In this document: in pieces, positions 32,877-41,347 of the stretch
Numbering within the stretch: position 1 is the stretch's first letter
Layout: each line of letters begins with the position of its first letter
Source: Streptomyces scabichelini
GTDB taxonomy: Bacteria > Actinomycetota > Actinomycetes > Streptomycetales > Streptomycetaceae
Direction: 5' to 3'
Length of the DNA: 64,000 nucleotides
Assembly (NCBI RefSeq): GCF_011045015.1
Contig: NZ_JAAKZY010000027.1
Span: forward strand, 1-64,000
The notes under the pieces: model-generated
What the model saw: the letters and a program-made list of their open reading frames with translations, nothing else
Databases searched by the model: none
Told to the model about the DNA's origin: nothing
Program-made: the position numbers and the translations under genes

Positions 32877-34745
32877 TCACAACGCCGACGGATCCTGGGG
32901 CCCGCGGCCCGACAGGACCTCGCCGTACGCCTGCATCAGGTCCGGCAGGCGCAGGGTGGACAGGTCGTCGCGGGTCAGCTCGCCCGCGTAGCCGGACAGC
33001 CGCAGATCGCGGTAGGCGCAGCTCTTCTCGTACAGGGTGCGCAGAAAGCGGCCGTTGCCGAGCTCGTCGATCCAGCCCTGGTCGACGACGTGCCCGCTGA
33101 TGGAGCGCAGCTCGTCGAGGGCCTCCTCGTCCCACACGTCACCGTTCTCGGCGGCCAGCACCTCGCCGATCGAGGTGAGCTCGAGGGGACGGTACGAGGG
33201 GAAGTCGACGCGGGTCGTGAAGCGGGACGAAAGCCCTGGGTTGGCGGCCAGCAGGCGGTCCATGCCTTCGGGGTAGCCGGCGAGGATCACCACCAGATGG
33301 TCGCGGTTGTCCTCGGCGCGCTTGAGCAGCACCTGAAGCGCCTCGTCGCCGTATGCGTCGCCCTTGCCGTAGCCCGAGTTGGACAGCGAGTAGGCCTCGT
33401 CGACGAAGAGGACGCCGCCGATCGCGGAGTCGATCAGCTCGTTGGCCTTCACGGCGGTCTGGCCGAGGTACTCGCCCACCAGGTCCGCGCGCTGGGCCTC
33501 CACGAGGTGGTCGCCGCCGAGCAGCCCGAGCGCGTAGAAGACGCGCCCCAGGATGCGGGCCACCGTCGTCTTGCCGGTGCCCGAGGGCCCGGAGAAGACG
33601 AAGTGCCGCTTCGGCGGCTGCACCGGGAGACCCTGCCCGGCGCGCAGCCGCGCCATGTTCAACTGCGCGGACAGCGCCTTCACCTGGCGCTTCACCGGCT
33701 CCAGGCCGACCATCCGCTCCAGTTCGGCGAGCGCCTCCTCGAGCAACGCGGGGTCGGTGGGTCCGGTCGGCAGCTGCGGAGGCCGTACCGGCACGATGGC
33801 CTTCTCGCGGACCGTGTCGGTCTCCGAGGGCAGCCCGCCCGACGGCGGCAGATCGGGCTCCGAGAGCTTCAGGTCCCGGCCCTCCGTGCCGAACAGCGGG
33901 TCGGCGCCGTCCGGGCCGTCGATCATGTCCTGGCCGACACCGGTGAGCGTGATCGCCGCGAGGTCCGTCGCGTCGTCGTACCCGTCGCCCTCGGCGATCG
34001 CGGCGAGCCGCGCCGAGGTGTCCATGAAGGCGGGGTCGACCCGGTGCACCGCCCGGTACAGGGGCAGTGCCGCCGCCGACCGTCCCGTGCCCTCGTGCGC
34101 CCGCGCCAGCCAGTACCGCAGCTCCTTGCGCTGCGGCTGCTCGCTGCGGCAGCGCATCAACGCGGCCGAAAGCAGTGGCTCGGCCTGTCCGTACATCTCC
34201 AGGCGTACGCGCGCCATGCCGCCGAAGAGACCGGCCTCGATGCCCAGCATCGGATCGTCGATCAGCGGATCGGTGTGCCGGACGAGCTGCTCCCAGTCCT
34301 TGACCAGATAGGCCCGGCAGGCGTGCAGAAACCGCACCTGCGGATCGGCGTCCACCGGCGGCAGTCCCGCGAGTGCCCGGTCGAGCTCCGGGACATGGCG
34401 TCCGTCGAGCCAGTGCGAGGCGTGCGCGAGCAGCAGATCGCGCGGGCTCTCCAGGACGGGCTGCACCCACCAGCCCAGCCAGTACCAGGAGTTGAGGGTG
34501 CGCCGGTGCCGGGCGCGCTGTTCCCCGAAGCGGTCCCGGTGCCGGAACATCCGCAGCAGCGCGGTCGTCGTGTCGATGCGCAGCGCGTGCAGCCCGAGCC
34601 AGCCGTCGGCCATCCCCGGATCCATCCGGACCGCGGTGCGGAACTCCTCCTCCGCCTGCGGATAGGCCCCCATCGTGTAGGCGTCCACACCTCGCAGCCA
34701 GGCGAGGTCGGCCGGGGCCTCGGTGCCCTGCGTGCCGAAGTCCAT
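32877..34745 (-). CDS. EccA/CbbX-like AAA ATPase with TPR-like N terminus
   Basis: The roughly 622-residue protein has an N-terminal helical repeat region (about residues 1-280, TPR-like, AYTMGAYPQAEEEFRTAVRM) and a C-terminal CbbX/SpoVK-type AAA module. That module has Walker A GPSGTGKTT with Lys392, Walker B VLFVDEAYSL and an arginine finger region SSRFTTRVDFPSY. This two-part layout and length match EccA of type VII secretion systems. No other type VII gene lies nearby, so it may be an orphan chaperone. I preferred the ATG at 34745 (GGGGGA five bases upstream) over the GTG at 34757. Confidence 0.85.
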   Translation of the reverse strand: MDFGTQGTEAPADLAWLRGVDAYTMGAYPQAEEEFRTAVRMDPGMADGWLGLHALRIDTTTALLRMFRHRDRFGEQRARHRRTLNSWYWLGWWVQPVLESPRDLLLAHASHWLDGRHVPELDRALAGLPPVDADPQVRFLHACRAYLVKDWEQLVRHTDPLIDDPMLGIEAGLFGGMARVRLEMYGQAEPLLSAALMRCRSEQPQRKELRYWLARAHEGTGRSAAALPLYRAVHRVDPAFMDTSARLAAIAEGDGYDDATDLAAITLTGVGQDMIDGPDGADPLFGTEGRDLKLSEPDLPPSGGLPSETDTVREKAIVPVRPPQLPTGPTDPALLEEALAELERMVGLEPVKRQVKALSAQLNMARLRAGQGLPVQPPKRHFVFSGPSGTGKTTVARILGRVFYALGLLGGDHLVEAQRADLVGEYLGQTAVKANELIDSAIGGVLFVDEAYSLSNSGYGKGDAYGDEALQVLLKRAEDNRDHLVVILAGYPEGMDRLLAANPGLSSRFTTRVDFPSYRPLELTSIGEVLAAENGDVWDEEALDELRSISGHVVDQGWIDELGNGRFLRTLYEKSCAYRDLRLSGYAGELTRDDLSTLRLPDLMQAYGEVLSGRGPQDPSAL

Positions 34746-35181
34746 CACGTCCCCCACATACCGTGCCCCCGTTGAGTGCCGGGCGGGCCGGTGCCCGTCG
34801 GCAGCCTTCGTCGAACCGCTGTGCCGTGGACGGGAGTTGCGCGTTCAGTGCGGAGAGCAGCCGTCCGAAGGTCGCACCGAGAGGCATCGTACCTGCGGGG
34901 CAGTACCGGGCCGAAGAGTGCCCGCACGACGGGTTCTTCGAGGTGGGAGCACATGGGGCGCACTCGGTTCGGTGACCGAGGGTGAGCGAATCATGGCGCC
35001 CGGCGTCCGGAATCCGGACGAGGGCAGAACGAAGCCCCCGATCACGGGGGAACAACCGGGGGCTTCGCGTCTGCGGGCGACCTCGAAAGGCCGCACATTG
35101 AGAACGTAAGACCTGTACGGTCCCTCGGTCAAGCCGAGTTGGAGCACTTGGGGAAGTTCTCGGACACGGGTCTTCACAGGT
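34746..35181. other. Intergenic region without a convincing gene
   Basis: These 436 bases lie between the AAA ATPase start and the end of the kinase-like gene. The frames that are open here lack a ribosome site and homology that I can recognise. The only strong structure is the hairpin at 35031-35066. Confidence 0.5.
35031..35066. terminator. Isolated perfect 10-bp hairpin
   Basis: Arms GAAGCCCCCG (35031-35040) and CGGGGGCTTC (35057-35066) are exact complements around a 16-base loop. It looks like a terminator, but no annotated gene ends close to it on the plus strand; on the minus strand it follows the kinase-like gene by about 115 bases. Confidence 0.55.
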
Positions 35182-35814
35182 TCAGCACACAGGAGACGGT
35201 CCGTCACCCTGCGTGACAACAAGGTCCGGTCCTGAGGTCGCAGCAGGTCCCGGCAGCACCTCATATCCCTCTGAACACTGCATTACCAAGAGATTCGCAG
35301 AAGATCGGGAGGGGTCCTCGGCGAAGTGCCGGCGCTCGGCGGCGACCCAGCCTGCCCAGAAGTCGCTCTGTTCCGAGCCGTCCCGCCGCTGACCTCGCGC
35401 CCAGGCTTCCTCGTGCGTCAACTCCATCCACAGCAGGCACGCCAGGTACGGCCGCAACGCGTGGCGTCCCGCGCCGACGCCCTCGACGAGCACCACGGGC
35501 GCGGGCGGCAGGGCGCGGGCCGGCCCGAAACGGCGCGCGGTCCAGTCGTACGGCCGGTAGTGCGCCTGCTCACCGCGGCTCAGCGGTTCGAGCACGTCCT
35601 GGAGCAGCCGTCCGGTCCACGCGAACAGTTCCTCGTGCGTGGCGATGTCGTCCAAGTGCAGTACGGGCGCGCTGCCCAGCGCCTCGGCCAGCCGTCCCGC
35701 GAACGTCGTCTTTCCGGAACCCGCGTGCCCGTCGACGCCGACGAGGCGGACGGGGCCGCAGGAGGGCGGCAGGCGGTGGAGACGGGAGGCGAGGGTGTGG
35801 AGCGACGCATGCAC
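35182..35814 (-). CDS. Uridine kinase-like P-loop protein
   Basis: The 210-residue protein contains a Walker A (VDGHAGSGKTT) and the layout of nucleoside or phosphoribulokinase-like P-loop kinases (VLHLDDIATHEELFAWTGRL, PPAPVVLVEGVGAG). In actinomycetes such proteins are annotated as uridine kinase family, with unknown substrates. The start is uncertain: GTG at 35814 gives the usual 15-20 residues before the P-loop and is my choice. An ATG at 35874 would add 20 residues and touches a perfect palindrome (35875-35888). Confidence 0.8.
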   Translation of the reverse strand: MHASLHTLASRLHRLPPSCGPVRLVGVDGHAGSGKTTFAGRLAEALGSAPVLHLDDIATHEELFAWTGRLLQDVLEPLSRGEQAHYRPYDWTARRFGPARALPPAPVVLVEGVGAGRHALRPYLACLLWMELTHEEAWARGQRRDGSEQSDFWAGWVAAERRHFAEDPSRSSANLLVMQCSEGYEVLPGPAATSGPDLVVTQGDGPSPVC

Positions 35815-35874
35815 CTTTCCAGGGTATTTCCCGGATCCCGGACCAGGATGCCCACGCCTTGCGCCAGTGGTCAT

Positions 35875-35888
35875 GACCAATATTGGTC
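35875..35888. promoter_or_regulatory. Perfect 14-bp palindrome GACCAATATTGGTC
   Basis: The site is AT-rich and perfectly symmetric, in the gap between the kinase-like gene (leftward) and the C39-like gene (rightward). Its size and position fit a dimeric repressor operator acting on either or both genes. Confidence 0.5.
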
Positions 35889-35996
35889 GGCGCCGCGAAC
35901 TCCGAAGTGCTGGCAGGAGACGGAACGGGCATCCATAGTTGGCGCACACCCGTGCTTCGAACCCGCCCGTTCCGGACACCTGGGGGTCACCCACCC

Positions 35997-37373
35997 ATGA
36001 CGAGAGCCCAACAGCCCTCCCGTAGAACCCTCTTGGCCGCAGCGGTGGCCGTGGCCGCGGCGAGTGCCGCGAGTTCGGCGGCCGCCGCGAGCAGCGGAGC
36101 CGCCGACTCGTCACCCGGTTCGCCCGGTGCCGCGAAGGCTCCGCCCGGGGTAGACAACCGCGCCTGGACCTCGTACACGGACTGGCGCGGCGGCACCGCG
36201 GAGGGCACCCGTGCCGTCTCCGGGGCGCGCCCGGGCCTGGTGATCGCGACCCCCGAGGGCCGCACCGACTACACGGACCCGCACACCGGCAAGAAGGCCA
36301 CCTGGGAGTACGCGCGCTGGACCTCGCCCGTCCACCGCCTCGCCGTGCCCTCGACCGAGGTCATCGCCTCCTGGAACGCGCACACGCCGGCGGGGAGCTG
36401 GCTCCAGGTCGAGCTGGCGGGCACGTACTCCGACGGCACGGACACTCCCTGGTACGTGATGGGCCGCTGGGCGGCCGGCGACCAGGACATCAGGCGCACC
36501 TCGGTGGACGACCAGAGCGACGGCAAGAGCAGCATCTGGACGGACACCTTCTCCATCGACGACGCGGCCTCGGGGCTGCGCCTGGTCTCGTACCGGCTGC
36601 GGCTGACCCTGTACCGCAAGCCCGGCGCGAAGATCACGCCCACCGTGTGGCGGCTCGGCGCGATGGGCTCCGACATCCCGGACCGCTTCACCGTCCCGGC
36701 CTCGAAGCCCTCACTCGCCAAGGAGCTGACGGTCCCGCGGTACTCGCAGGAGACCCACATCGGCCAGTACCCGGAGTACGACAACGGCGGCGAGGCCTGG
36801 TGCAGCCCCACCTCCTCGCAGATGATCATCGAGTACTGGGGACGCAAGCCCACGGCCGAGGACCTGGCCTGGGTCAATCCGGACTTCGCGGATCCGCAGG
36901 TGTGCCACGCGGCCAGGTTCACCTTTGACTACCAGTACGAAGGCTGCGGCAACTGGCCCTTCAACGCCGCCTATGCGGCCACGTACAAGGATCTCCAGGG
37001 CGTGGTGACGCGGCTCGGTTCGCTCGCCGACCTGGAGACGCTGATCGCGGCGGGCATCCCGGCCATAACGTCCCAGTCGTTCCTCGCGTCCGAGCTGACG
37101 GGGGCGGGTTACGGCACCGCGGGCCATCTGATGACCGTCATCGGATTCACCGCCGACGGTGACGTGATCGCCAACGACCCGAACTCGCCGAGCAACAAGG
37201 CGGTGCGGCGCGTCTATCAGCGGCGCGAGTGGGAGAACATCTGGCTCCGTACCAAGAGGTACAACGCCTCCGGGAACGTGACCTCCGGTACCGGCGGGGT
37301 CTGTTACCTGTACTTCCCGGCACAGCCCACGGCGCGCCAGCGGAAGGCGCTGGCGGCGGTGGGCATCCGCTGA
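35997..37373 (+). CDS. Secreted peptidase C39-like protein
   Basis: The 458-residue protein begins with a twin-arginine-like signal (SRRTLLAAAVAVAAASAASS), so it is probably exported folded through Tat. After about 220 residues without recognised motifs comes a C39-like cysteine peptidase domain: the catalytic Cys in GGEAWCSPTSSQMIIEYW, His in TAGHLMTVIGF and the Asp/Asn of VIANDPNSPSN. Family members cut at double-glycine sites in transporters, but secreted ones like this have unknown targets. The ATG at 35997 was chosen because the signal peptide starts there. Confidence 0.85.
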   Translation: MTRAQQPSRRTLLAAAVAVAAASAASSAAAASSGAADSSPGSPGAAKAPPGVDNRAWTSYTDWRGGTAEGTRAVSGARPGLVIATPEGRTDYTDPHTGKKATWEYARWTSPVHRLAVPSTEVIASWNAHTPAGSWLQVELAGTYSDGTDTPWYVMGRWAAGDQDIRRTSVDDQSDGKSSIWTDTFSIDDAASGLRLVSYRLRLTLYRKPGAKITPTVWRLGAMGSDIPDRFTVPASKPSLAKELTVPRYSQETHIGQYPEYDNGGEAWCSPTSSQMIIEYWGRKPTAEDLAWVNPDFADPQVCHAARFTFDYQYEGCGNWPFNAAYAATYKDLQGVVTRLGSLADLETLIAAGIPAITSQSFLASELTGAGYGTAGHLMTVIGFTADGDVIANDPNSPSNKAVRRVYQRREWENIWLRTKRYNASGNVTSGTGGVCYLYFPAQPTARQRKALAAVGIR

Positions 37374-37501
37374 CCGCGGCCGCCGGCCCGGCGGGGCGAC
37401 GGCCGTGGTCGACGAGACGCGGTCGAAGAGAGTCGAACGGGCCGGTGGCAGAGGTCTGCCATACTGCGAGCGAAAGTTTCGCCGGCAGTTGAAGACCAGG
37501 G

Positions 37502-38164
37502 TTGAAATTGAACCAAAGTCAACGGCGCGTCGACCGCCCGAAGGTCCGCGGCACCGACCGCTCTCTGGCGCGTCGTGCCGAACTCATCGCCATCGGGCGG
37601 AAGTTATTCGCCGACACGTCCTACGACGCGCTGTCGATGGACGACATCGCAAAGCAGGCGCACGTCGCCAAGGGCTTGATCTACTACTACTTCAAGTCCA
37701 AGCGCGGCTACTACCTGGCCATCATCGAGGACTCGGTGGCCGACCTGGTGTCCCGCGCGGCCGGCGGCCTCGAACTGCCGCCCGAGGAACGGGTGCACCG
37801 CACCATCGACGGCTATCTGCGCTACGCCGAGCACCATCAGGCCGCGTACCGCGCGATCATCACCGGCGGCGTCGGCTTCGACGCCGAGGTGCTGTCCATA
37901 CGGGACGGCGTGCGCGAAGCCATCGTCGAGACGATCGCCGAGGGGGCGTACGGGCGACGCAAGGTCGCCCCCCTGCCGCGCATGGCGCTGCTCGGCTGGC
38001 TGTGCAGCGTCGAGGGCGCCACCCTCGACTGGATCGGCCACCAGGCACTTCCGCGCGAAGTGATGCGCGAACTGCTGGTGAAGATGCTCGGCGGCGCCCT
38101 GCGGGCGATCGAGGACCTCGAACCCTCGTACCCGGCGCCGGAGGCCGCCCGCCGGAGCGCCTGA
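37502..38164 (+). CDS. TetR-family regulator with a TTA codon
   Basis: The roughly 220-residue protein has an N-terminal TetR helix-turn-helix (DALSMDDIAKQAHVAKGLIY, then YYFKSKRGYYLAIIED) and a helical ligand domain. The assigned start is TTG at 37502; a second TTG lies at 37508 and no better ATG or GTG is near, so the exact N terminus is uncertain. Leu35 is encoded by TTA (37604-37606), making translation dependent on the bldA tRNA in Streptomyces. No obvious target gene is divergent from it; candidates are the C39-like gene upstream or genes elsewhere. Confidence 0.85.
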   Translation: MKLNQSQRRVDRPKVRGTDRSLARRAELIAIGRKLFADTSYDALSMDDIAKQAHVAKGLIYYYFKSKRGYYLAIIEDSVADLVSRAAGGLELPPEERVHRTIDGYLRYAEHHQAAYRAIITGGVGFDAEVLSIRDGVREAIVETIAEGAYGRRKVAPLPRMALLGWLCSVEGATLDWIGHQALPREVMRELLVKMLGGALRAIEDLEPSYPAPEAARRSA

Positions 38165-38171
38165 GTGAAGA

Positions 38172-38193
38172 GCGGGGGCCCGCCGGCCCCCGC
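38172..38193. terminator. Bidirectional terminator between TetR and chitinase genes
   Basis: Arms GCGGGGGC (38172-38179) and GCCCCCGC (38186-38193) with a 6-base loop lie in the 59-base gap between the two convergent stops. Confidence 0.7.
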
Positions 38194-38223
38194 CCCGAGT
38201 GACGAACGAGACGTACGAAACGG

Positions 38224-39492
38224 CTAGTTGATCGCCTTGATCAGCTCGCCGTTCGACGTGTCACCGCTCAGTTCCCAGAAGAAGGTGCCTCCCAGGCCCT
38301 GCTGGTTCTTGTAGGTCATCTTCCCGGCGATGGTCGACGGGGTGTCGTAACTCCACCAGTTGCTGCCGCACTTGGCGTACGCCGTGCCGCCGACCGTGCC
38401 GGTCGCCGGGCACTTCGTCTTGAGCACCTTGTAGTCGTCGATGCCCTGCTCGTACGTCCCCGCCGCCGGGCCGGTGGCGGTGCCGCCGGGCGCCGCCTGG
38501 GTGACACCGGTCCAGCCGCGCCCGTAGAAGCCGATGCCGAGCAGCAGCTTCGAGGCCGGGATGCCCAGGCCCTTGAGCTTCGAGATCGTCGCGGAGGTGT
38601 GGTAACTCGCCTTCGGGATACCGGAGTACGAGGTCAGCGGGGAGTGCGGAGCCGTCGGACCGGCCGCGTCCCAGGCGCCGAAGAAGTCGTACGTCATCGG
38701 GTTGTACCAGTTGACGTACTGAGCTGCGCCCGCGTAGTCGGCCGCGTCGATCTTGCCGCCGCTCGTGGCGTCGGCCGGGATCGCCGAGGTGACCAGCGCG
38801 GAGCCGCCGAACTTCGCCCGCACCGCCGACATCAGGTTCTTGTACGCCGCCCTGCCGCTGGTGTCGCAGGTCAGACCGCAGGTGTTGGGGTACTCCCAGT
38901 CGATGTCGATCCCGTCGAAGACGTCCGCCCACTTGGAGTTCTCGACCAGGTCGTAGCAGGACTGGGCGAAGGTGGCCGGGTTCCTGGCGGCCTCGGTGAA
39001 GCCGCCGGACCAGGTCCAGCCCCCGAAGGACCAGAGGACCTTGAGGTTCGGGTGTTTCTTCTTCAGCTCGCGCAGCTGGTTGAAGGTGCCGCGCAGGGGC
39101 TGGTCCCAGGTGTCGGCGACTCCGTCGACGGACTCGGCCGCGGTGTACGTCCGTTCCGTCGCCGCGTAGGAGTCACCCATGGCGCACTTGCCGCCGGTGA
39201 CGTTGCCGAAGGCGTAGTTGATGTGGGTGAGCTTGGCCGCCGAGCCGGACGTCTCGACGTTCTTGACGAGGTACTGCCGGCCGTAGGTGCCCCATTCGGT
39301 GAAGTAGCCGACGACCTTCGAGCCGGCCGCGGCGGCCTCCTGCGCCGAGCCGGCCGCGGCGGCGTCTTCTCGTGCTGAACCGGCCGCGGTCGCGGAGCCC
39401 GCGCCGGCGAGCAGCCCGGCGCCGAGGACGGCACAACACGCGGCGGAGATGAGCGCCCGGAAGCGGGCGCGGGGAAGGTGCGGTCTGAGCAT
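38224..39492 (-). CDS. Secreted family 18 chitinase
   Basis: The 422-residue enzyme has a signal peptide (to about residue 37), a short alanine-rich linker with repeated AGSAREDA/AGSAQEAA units, and a single GH18 domain. The catalytic motif DGIDIDWEYP places the acid at Glu200, and WYNPMTYDFFGAW and GTFFWELSGD are also typical. It hydrolyses chitin by substrate-assisted catalysis. No chitin-binding or fibronectin module is present, unlike many Streptomyces chitinases. The promoter at 39580-39608 carries a DasR-like box, so induction by chitin breakdown products is expected. Confidence 0.94.
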   Translation of the reverse strand: MLRPHLPRARFRALISAACCAVLGAGLLAGAGSATAAGSAREDAAAAGSAQEAAAAGSKVVGYFTEWGTYGRQYLVKNVETSGSAAKLTHINYAFGNVTGGKCAMGDSYAATERTYTAAESVDGVADTWDQPLRGTFNQLRELKKKHPNLKVLWSFGGWTWSGGFTEAARNPATFAQSCYDLVENSKWADVFDGIDIDWEYPNTCGLTCDTSGRAAYKNLMSAVRAKFGGSALVTSAIPADATSGGKIDAADYAGAAQYVNWYNPMTYDFFGAWDAAGPTAPHSPLTSYSGIPKASYHTSATISKLKGLGIPASKLLLGIGFYGRGWTGVTQAAPGGTATGPAAGTYEQGIDDYKVLKTKCPATGTVGGTAYAKCGSNWWSYDTPSTIAGKMTYKNQQGLGGTFFWELSGDTSNGELIKAIN

Positions 39493-39579
39493 CGGGTCTC
39501 CTCGTGGGGAGGGGAGCGTGGGGAAGTGGTGCCTTGACCTGTTGCGCCGTTTGGCATGAACGCGTACGGCGCTGGGGGA

Positions 39580-39608
39580 ACAGTAGGAGGACTAGACCAG
39601 TGCGTCAA
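39580..39608 (-). promoter_or_regulatory. Chitinase promoter with DasR-like box in the spacer
   Basis: On the minus strand TTGACG (39603-39608), 17 bases, TACTGT (39580-39585). The spacer holds ACTGGTCTAGTCCTCC, which matches 13 of 16 positions of the DasR operator as I remember it. A repressor bound there would block RNA polymerase directly. It lies about 90 bases before the chitinase ATG. Confidence 0.75.
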
Positions 39609-39637
39609 TGGTTCGTACCAATCCGAATGTGTTCTAA

Positions 39638-39651
39638 TTAACGGTCGTTAA
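39638..39651. promoter_or_regulatory. Inverted repeat TTAACGGTCGTTAA
   Basis: TTAACG-gt-CGTTAA is a perfect 6-base inverted repeat, AT-rich against its surroundings, 170 bases before the acyl-CoA dehydrogenase gene. It resembles operators of TetR-type regulators of fatty-acid genes. Confidence 0.45.
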
Positions 39652-39820
39652 CCGGTGACGCGCTGCCGCGGACCGGGCATACTCACAGCGCACAGCCGCT
39701 GGTCAGCTCCTTCCGCGACCCGGAGGGGCGGCATCGGCTGGGCACTGTGAGACCCGGTGGAGTCCGCTACAACCAAGGCGGGCGTTCGCCCAAGTGCCCG
39801 ACAGGGAGGAGAGCGCCGCC

Positions 39821-40993
39821 ATGCCCGACCGCGCCCCACAGCCGGTGGACCGTCAGCTGCCCACGGACGAGGCCCGGGACCTGATCTCGCTCGTCCGCGA
39901 CATCGCGCAGCACGAGATCGCCCCGAAGGCGGCCGAGGAGGAGGACTCCGGACACTTCCCGCGCGACGTTTTCGCGCTGCTCTCCGAGTCGGGGCTGCTC
40001 GGCCTTCCGTACGACTCCGAGTACGGCGGCGGTGACCAGCCGTACGAGGTCTATCTCCAGGTCCTCGAAGAGCTGGCCACGGCCCGCATGACCGTCGGCC
40101 TCGGCGTCAGCGTGCACTCACTGTCCTGCCACGCCCTCGCCCACTACGGCACCAAGGAGCAGCAGGTCGAGCATCTGCCGGCCATGCTCGGCGGCGGCCT
40201 CCTCGGTGCGTACTGCCTCTCCGAGCCGTCGTCCGGATCCGATGCCGCCAGCATGCGTACGAAGGCTGTGCGGGACGGGGACGACTGGGTGCTCACCGGC
40301 ACCAAGGCCTGGATCACCCACGGCGGTGTCGCCGACTTCTACACCGTGTTCGCGCGCAGCGGCGGCGAGGGGACGCGCGGCATCACGGCGTTCCTGGTGC
40401 CCGGCGACGCCGAGGGGCTGAGTGCGGCGGTGCCGGAGAAGAAGATGGGGCTGAAGGGCTCGCCCACGGCTCAGATCCACCTCGACGGGGTGCGGATCTC
40501 CGACGACCGGCGCCTCGGCGACGAGGGCCAGGGTTTCGCGATCGCCCTGTCGGCGCTCGACTCCGGACGGCTCGGGATCGCGGCCTGCGCGATCGGCGTG
40601 GCCCAGGCGGCGCTCGACGAGGCGGTCGCGTACGCCACCGGGCGCGAGCAGTTCGGCCGGCGGATCGCGGACTTCCAGGGCCTGCGCTTCATGCTCGCGG
40701 ACATGGCGACGCAGATCGAGGCGGGAAGGGCGCTCTATCTCGCGGCCGCCCGGCTGCGCGACGCGGGGCGGCCGTTCTCCAAGCAGGCGGCCATGGCGAA
40801 GTTGCTGTGCACCGACGCAGCGATGAAGGTCACGACGGACGCCGTCCAGGTGCTCGGCGGGTACGGCTACACCGCGGACTTCCCCGTCGAGCGCTACATG
40901 CGCGAGGCCAAGGTGCTGCAGATCGTCGAGGGCACCAATCAGATCCAGCGGATGGTCATCGCCCGTCACCTCGCGGGTCCCGACTCGCGGTGA
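39821..40993 (+). CDS. Acyl-CoA dehydrogenase
   Basis: The 390-residue flavoprotein has the acyl-CoA dehydrogenase layout: helical N domain, the FAD-binding strand region LLGAYCLSEPSSGSDAASMR and WVLTGTKAWITHGGVADFYT, and a C-terminal helical domain with QVLGGYGYTADFPVERYMRE. The last of these contains the usual position of FAD contacts and catalytic base, followed by EGTNQIQRMVIARHL. It introduces a double bond into an acyl-CoA during beta-oxidation or branched-chain amino acid breakdown; chain preference cannot be read. AGGGAGGA precedes the ATG at 39821. Its end overlaps a short minus-strand gene. Confidence 0.93.
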   Translation: MPDRAPQPVDRQLPTDEARDLISLVRDIAQHEIAPKAAEEEDSGHFPRDVFALLSESGLLGLPYDSEYGGGDQPYEVYLQVLEELATARMTVGLGVSVHSLSCHALAHYGTKEQQVEHLPAMLGGGLLGAYCLSEPSSGSDAASMRTKAVRDGDDWVLTGTKAWITHGGVADFYTVFARSGGEGTRGITAFLVPGDAEGLSAAVPEKKMGLKGSPTAQIHLDGVRISDDRRLGDEGQGFAIALSALDSGRLGIAACAIGVAQAALDEAVAYATGREQFGRRIADFQGLRFMLADMATQIEAGRALYLAAARLRDAGRPFSKQAAMAKLLCTDAAMKVTTDAVQVLGGYGYTADFPVERYMREAKVLQIVEGTNQIQRMVIARHLAGPDSR

Positions 40994-41252
40994 ACCGTCC
41001 GTACCCGTATCCGTACATGGCCGAGGGCGCGACAAGCCGGACCCACTCGGGATCGTGGCGGCCCGGCAGGGTCCGGCCCCGGTCGGCCCAAGTGCGGAGC
41101 AGGGCACGGTAGATGGGCGGATCCTGGGGCTGCCGCGGCGCGGGTGGTGCTTGTGGCGTCTGAGGCTGCGGTGAGCTCTGGGAAACCGATTCTGTGGGTG
41201 CCGGAACGATGATCCGGCGGCGACGGCTCATCTCTGCGTAGGTGGAGGTCAT
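40956..41252 (-). CDS. Small basic, proline-rich hypothetical protein
   Basis: I do not recognise a family. The 98-residue protein begins with a basic patch (MSRRRRIIVPAPTE), has a Pro/Gln-rich middle and a WADRGRTLPGRHDPEW segment that looks like a conserved short motif. Codon use is GC-rich at third positions as in real genes. The 3' end overlaps the acyl-CoA dehydrogenase gene by 38 bases. Start could be 41252 or the ATG at 41231. No convincing ribosome site is visible, so confidence is limited. Confidence 0.5.
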   Translation of the reverse strand: MTSTYAEMSRRRRIIVPAPTESVSQSSPQPQTPQAPPAPRQPQDPPIYRALLRTWADRGRTLPGRHDPEWVRLVAPSAMYGYGYGRFTASRDPRGDGR

Positions 41253-41347
41253 ACCGGGGCCAACGCGTCGCGGCCGGACAAGTCACCGGCCGCGGATTCG
41301 CCCGTGAGTTCACGACGGAGCCCGTATGGGGTTCGGAACCCAGCCGG

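Larger units (their letters stand above)
39493..39820. other. Divergent promoter region between chitinase and acyl-CoA dehydrogenase
   Basis: No gene lies in these 328 bases. The region contains the chitinase promoter with DasR-like box (39580-39608) and a perfect inverted repeat at 39638-39651 that is closer to the acyl-CoA dehydrogenase side. The remainder shows no structure that I can name. Confidence 0.6.

Noticed and set aside
34723..35109. Possible short gene on the plus strand upstream of the AAA ATPase
   Set aside because: No ribosome site and no recognisable sequence; its 3' end runs through a hairpin. I list the region as gene-free.
41329..41345. GGGGTTCGGAACCCA as a possible T-arm or terminator
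   Set aside because: Only a 6-base-pair hairpin with no tRNA context and no nearby gene end that needs it.
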